From a virus: 24,542 nt of DNA. The notes below the pieces were generated by a model. The model had not been told where the DNA came from and searched no databases. It saw nothing but the letters and a program-made list of their open reading frames with translations. The DNA lies in IMG/VR virus record IMGVR_UViG_3300044547_000894, positions 1 through 24,542 of that record; one strand, 5' to 3'. Position 1 is the stretch's first letter; every line of letters begins with the position of its first letter. Made by a program: the position numbers and the translations under genes. Shown piece after piece: positions 21,728-24,542 of the stretch.

Positions 21728-24542
21728 ATGGCAACTAATCCAGCTTTTGACGCTTTCTTTAAAGACGCTGCTGCGCGCATTGCACAAAACCGCAAAATTG
21801 GCGGAGGACAAAGCGAATACGAACTAGCCAAGCTTTCTACGTTTAAGCCGGGCGCATTTAACGAAGCTAAAAAAGCTGAAACCGACTGGAACCTTGGACA
21901 AGGCATCATTGATACCCTATCCACGGGAACTTATGCTGTAGCAGGTTTAGGTCAACGTGTAGGTGAAAGTTTTACCAAACTAGGTCAAGGCGACCTATCT
22001 AACGTCGTGGGTGACGTTGTTGGAAATATCCCACTATCAAACTTCTTCGGCGCTGAAGGTGGTTTGTTTGGGGCAGCCGGCAAAGGTATCCAAGAGAAGC
22101 GTACTTGGTCTCAGAACCTTACGGACGCTGGCGTCACTGATGAAGGCACTGCAGCTGCAGCAGGTCTTGCTTTAGATATTGCTCTTGACCCAACTTGGTT
22201 GATCGGTGGAGGGTTCATCGCTGCCGGAGCAAAAGGTCTTAACGCTGGTGTAAAAGCAGCGTCAGCAGCAACTAAAGCTGGGGTAAGACTTGATAAAGCT
22301 GGTTACGAAGCAATCCAAGCTACCGGCAAAGACGTAATCCCAACCGCAACAGCAACTCAAGAGGGAGCAGGGGCTGTAGGTAAAGGCTGGTTCCAAGCAG
22401 CGCAAGGAAACGCCCTATCAGGCGACGCCTTCAACAACCTCCTACAAGGAATTCGTCAAGGAAACGTAGAATCATTTGCTGCGCTTAAGCAGAAGAAGAT
22501 CGACGACAAAGCAGCTAAAGCTCTCCGCAAAGAAGAAAAGAAAATTGCTACCCAAGGACAAACACTTATTGGTTTGCAAACACCGAAGATCGCTAACGAA
22601 GCAAACCTTGTTGAAGATGCTGTTAAAGCCGGAGAAGAAACTCTTACCGATGTTCCTACTACGCAAACTGACAACATTGTTCCAGAGACTGCTTCACCAG
22701 AAGCAGCGCCTGCTGAGCAAGTTAAAGTTGCTGTAGAAAAGACGGCAAAACAACCACGTAAAACCAAGCCAGCCATAACTAAAGACGTTAACGCTGCAGA
22801 CGAAGCAATAATTGCAGCTACCGACGCTCCATCAATTTACAAACAGTCTCGTGAAGCTTTAGCACCAATGAAACAAGGCTACATGGATGCTAACGGAATC
22901 AAAGCATTAGACACAGACTTTTCAGCTGTTAAAGCATCCGACGAAGCACCAGACATTGCAAAAGCTTACGACGACATGGTTAGCGACCCAACAAACCCTG
23001 CCGTAATCAGTGCTTACCGTGCACTAGCAGCCGAAGTCCGTGCACAATACAAATACATGACCGAACAACTTGGTATCAAAGTTAGCTTCATTGACGGCGA
23101 CCCGTACAACGTTGTAAACCCAGCAACAGGCAGACTAGGACCAAACTCTAAACTGTTCATGGAAGACATCCTAAACAACAAAAACCTTGTTGTTCGCGAC
23201 AGTACACAAGACTTCCTAACCGACCCACACCCACTGCTAAGTGTTGAAGAAAACAACATGTTCCGTGCCGTGCACGACTTCTTCGGACACGCAGGATCCG
23301 GACGTGGCGTACTGCAAGACGGTGAAGAAGCTGCATGGATTTCACACTCACAAATGTTCTCGCCAGAAGCACGTCGAGCCATGACCACCGAAACTCGTGG
23401 ACAAAACTCGTGGAGAAACACTGAAGGTTTCGGTTTCGACCCAACAAAACTAATCGATGACGAATCACGTTACAGTTTTGCTCCACAAAAAGCTGCGCTA
23501 CTACCAGACCGATACACGCTCACCCCAGCAGAAAAAGAACTACTAGAAGGACTGAACTTAAAATCCAACAGCTTTATCGGTGCCGTAGGCGCACGTCTAT
23601 TCCAACTAGGTGACGTACTAGTCGAACAACTAGGACGGATCAGCTCACCAACAAAAAGTTTCATTTACAGTGCTGAAGAAATTAAAGCTCTAAAGCCAGA
23701 AGTCGAAACAAGAATCTTCGACTACGAAGGTGCACACCCAGTAGGATCCCCAGCCCACAAAGAGCTAAATTCTTTGTTTAAAGCGCTCACAGAACACATT
23801 GCAATTCCTACCGAACGCCCATACGGTTCAGCATTCAACACCAGCATGTCAATTCTTGGTAAATCAACAGAACAAAAAATTACCAAAGAGTACTTGCAAA
23901 CCCTAAAAAACGAATACCCTAACCTAACGCAAAAAGAACTTAAAGCGATCGCTAAAGAAGAACTTTCAGCAGCAGCCGGCGTAGAAAAAGCTACTGTAGA
24001 AGAAGTATCGAAGGTTAAAGACCTAAGCGTACTAGGCATTATTAGCGCAGCAAAAGGCGCTTCATCAACTTACGACAACCTAGGCACCACTGGTGTTGCT
24101 GCAAAAAAACTTCAAGAAGTTCTAGACACCCCGATCGATGTTACTGACCTAGTGGAAACAGCTTTGCGTGCAGAGGGGCGTACAGCTGAAAACATTAAGC
24201 CTTTCGCCCCAACTTTCTGGGGTATACCTAAGGGTGAACGTCGTTGGACCTCGACCATGGTTGACGGTGAACGAGTTGGAAAGATAGAGCCAGAGCTTTA
24301 CGGTAAACCAAACTTTGCTTCAGAAGATCTTATTGCCATGTTCCCTGAAGACCCACTGGTTCTTGACCGAGCAAAACTTCGCATGGCAATGGGAGAAGTA
24401 AAGCCTAAAAACGAAGCTACCTCGATCAAGAACAGGATCGCACAAGATCGACTTTGGGACGCATTCAGAACCCGCAACGCTGAAGTGTTACCAAAAGTTG
24501 AAGAAATGGAACGTCGATCTTGGCAAGAAGGAATCGTTGAAG
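21728..24542 (+). CDS. Giant polyvalent / ejected virion protein, N-terminal 938 codons (3' truncated by window edge)
   Basis: The frame from the ATG at 21728 has no stop through the end of the window, so the protein exceeds 938 aa. It begins MATNPAFDAFFKDAAARIAQ. Residues ~138-190 are Ala/Gly-rich and hydrophobic, with LALDIALDPTWLIGGG, a pattern recurrent near the N-terminus of large ejected phage proteins. Residues ~318-390 are a low-complexity linker. From about 405 to 600 lies a conserved-looking block: an AYDDMV/DPTNPAVISAYRALAAEV helix region, DPYNV, then FRAVHDFFGHA (H516, D517, H521), GEEAAW (E533), H540 and TTETRGQNSW (E555, R557, N560), then QKAALLPD. I recall this motif set from large polyvalent phage and plasmid proteins; its activity is unknown to me. 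Position after the Gln-rich ejection-type genes suggests entry into the cell with the DNA. Confidence 0.82.
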   Translation, partial: MATNPAFDAFFKDAAARIAQNRKIGGGQSEYELAKLSTFKPGAFNEAKKAETDWNLGQGIIDTLSTGTYAVAGLGQRVGESFTKLGQGDLSNVVGDVVGNIPLSNFFGAEGGLFGAAGKGIQEKRTWSQNLTDAGVTDEGTAAAAGLALDIALDPTWLIGGGFIAAGAKGLNAGVKAASAATKAGVRLDKAGYEAIQATGKDVIPTATATQEGAGAVGKGWFQAAQGNALSGDAFNNLLQGIRQGNVESFAALKQKKIDDKAAKALRKEEKKIATQGQTLIGLQTPKIANEANLVEDAVKAGEETLTDVPTTQTDNIVPETASPEAAPAEQVKVAVEKTAKQPRKTKPAITKDVNAADEAIIAATDAPSIYKQSREALAPMKQGYMDANGIKALDTDFSAVKASDEAPDIAKAYDDMVSDPTNPAVISAYRALAAEVRAQYKYMTEQLGIKVSFIDGDPYNVVNPATGRLGPNSKLFMEDILNNKNLVVRDSTQDFLTDPHPLLSVEENNMFRAVHDFFGHAGSGRGVLQDGEEAAWISHSQMFSPEARRAMTTETRGQNSWRNTEGFGFDPTKLIDDESRYSFAPQKAALLPDRYTLTPAEKELLEGLNLKSNSFIGAVGARLFQLGDVLVEQLGRISSPTKSFIYSAEEIKALKPEVETRIFDYEGAHPVGSPAHKELNSLFKALTEHIAIPTERPYGSAFNTSMSILGKSTEQKITKEYLQTLKNEYPNLTQKELKAIAKEELSAAAGVEKATVEEVSKVKDLSVLGIISAAKGASSTYDNLGTTGVAAKKLQEVLDTPIDVTDLVETALRAEGRTAENIKPFAPTFWGIPKGERRWTSTMVDGERVGKIEPELYGKPNFASEDLIAMFPEDPLVLDRAKLRMAMGEVKPKNEATSIKNRIAQDRLWDAFRTRNAEVLPKVEEMERRSWQEGIVE

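Noticed and set aside
21715-23664. Several minus-strand frames opposite the giant gene
   Set aside because: They are shadows of the continuous plus-strand frame, with no ribosome sites and Ser/Ala/Leu-biased composition.

Overview
The window is part of the genome of a tailed double-stranded DNA phage. The virion genes run in the order terminase, portal, scaffold, major capsid, head-tail adaptor, propeller-like tail hub and ejection-type proteins. The portal is about 730 aa, and no tail tape measure, tail tube or sheath gene is present. That is the layout of a short-tailed, P22-like podovirus. Neither genome end is visible: the first gene is cut at its 5' end and the last at its 3' end. The host is probably an actinobacterium of moderate GC content. 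This is inferred from gene families I recognise from actinobacteriophages, from four SD-less genes with a -10-like hexamer exactly 6 nt before the start codon (the leaderless arrangement common in Actinobacteria), and from a perfect chromosomal-type parS site. I see no integrase, repressor, lysis gene, RNA polymerase or ParA/ParB gene here.

Layout. (1) 3-5030, plus strand, replication and recombination: the C-terminal end of an SNF2-type helicase, a PD-(D/E)XK exonuclease with two CxxC pairs, an OB-fold/ssDNA-binding-like protein, a terminator, a fused primase-SF3 helicase and an HNH-like zinc protein. A tRNA-Gln(UUG) gene follows at once. (2) 5109-9891, minus strand, one tightly coupled unit read leftward: a small fibre-module protein, a long collagen-like tail fibre, a 73-aa protein, a second short fibre with a related N-terminus, a small HTH-like protein and a calcineurin-type phosphoesterase. 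(3) 9920-24542, plus strand, packaging and virion: an Hjc/VRR-type nuclease, large terminase, a zinc-ribbon protein overlapping a membrane/coiled-coil protein, portal, scaffold, major capsid (alone between two terminators), four head-completion or tail proteins, two Gln/Ala-rich proteins, and the first 938 codons of a very large open gene resembling phage polyvalent or ejected proteins.

The genes appear to form modules. The helicase, exonuclease, ssDNA-binding-like protein and primase-helicase would carry out replication and recombination. The resolvase and terminase would resolve and package the product into a capsid built from portal, scaffold and coat. The Gln-rich proteins and the giant protein are the likely content ejected into the cell. 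The two most unusual signals are the perfect 16-bp parS site at 15646-15661, between the scaffold terminator and a candidate promoter of the major capsid gene, and the giant gene starting at 21728, which carries a motif block recurrent in polyvalent phage proteins. All genes are tightly packed; the longest gap (15603-15776) is full of regulatory signals.
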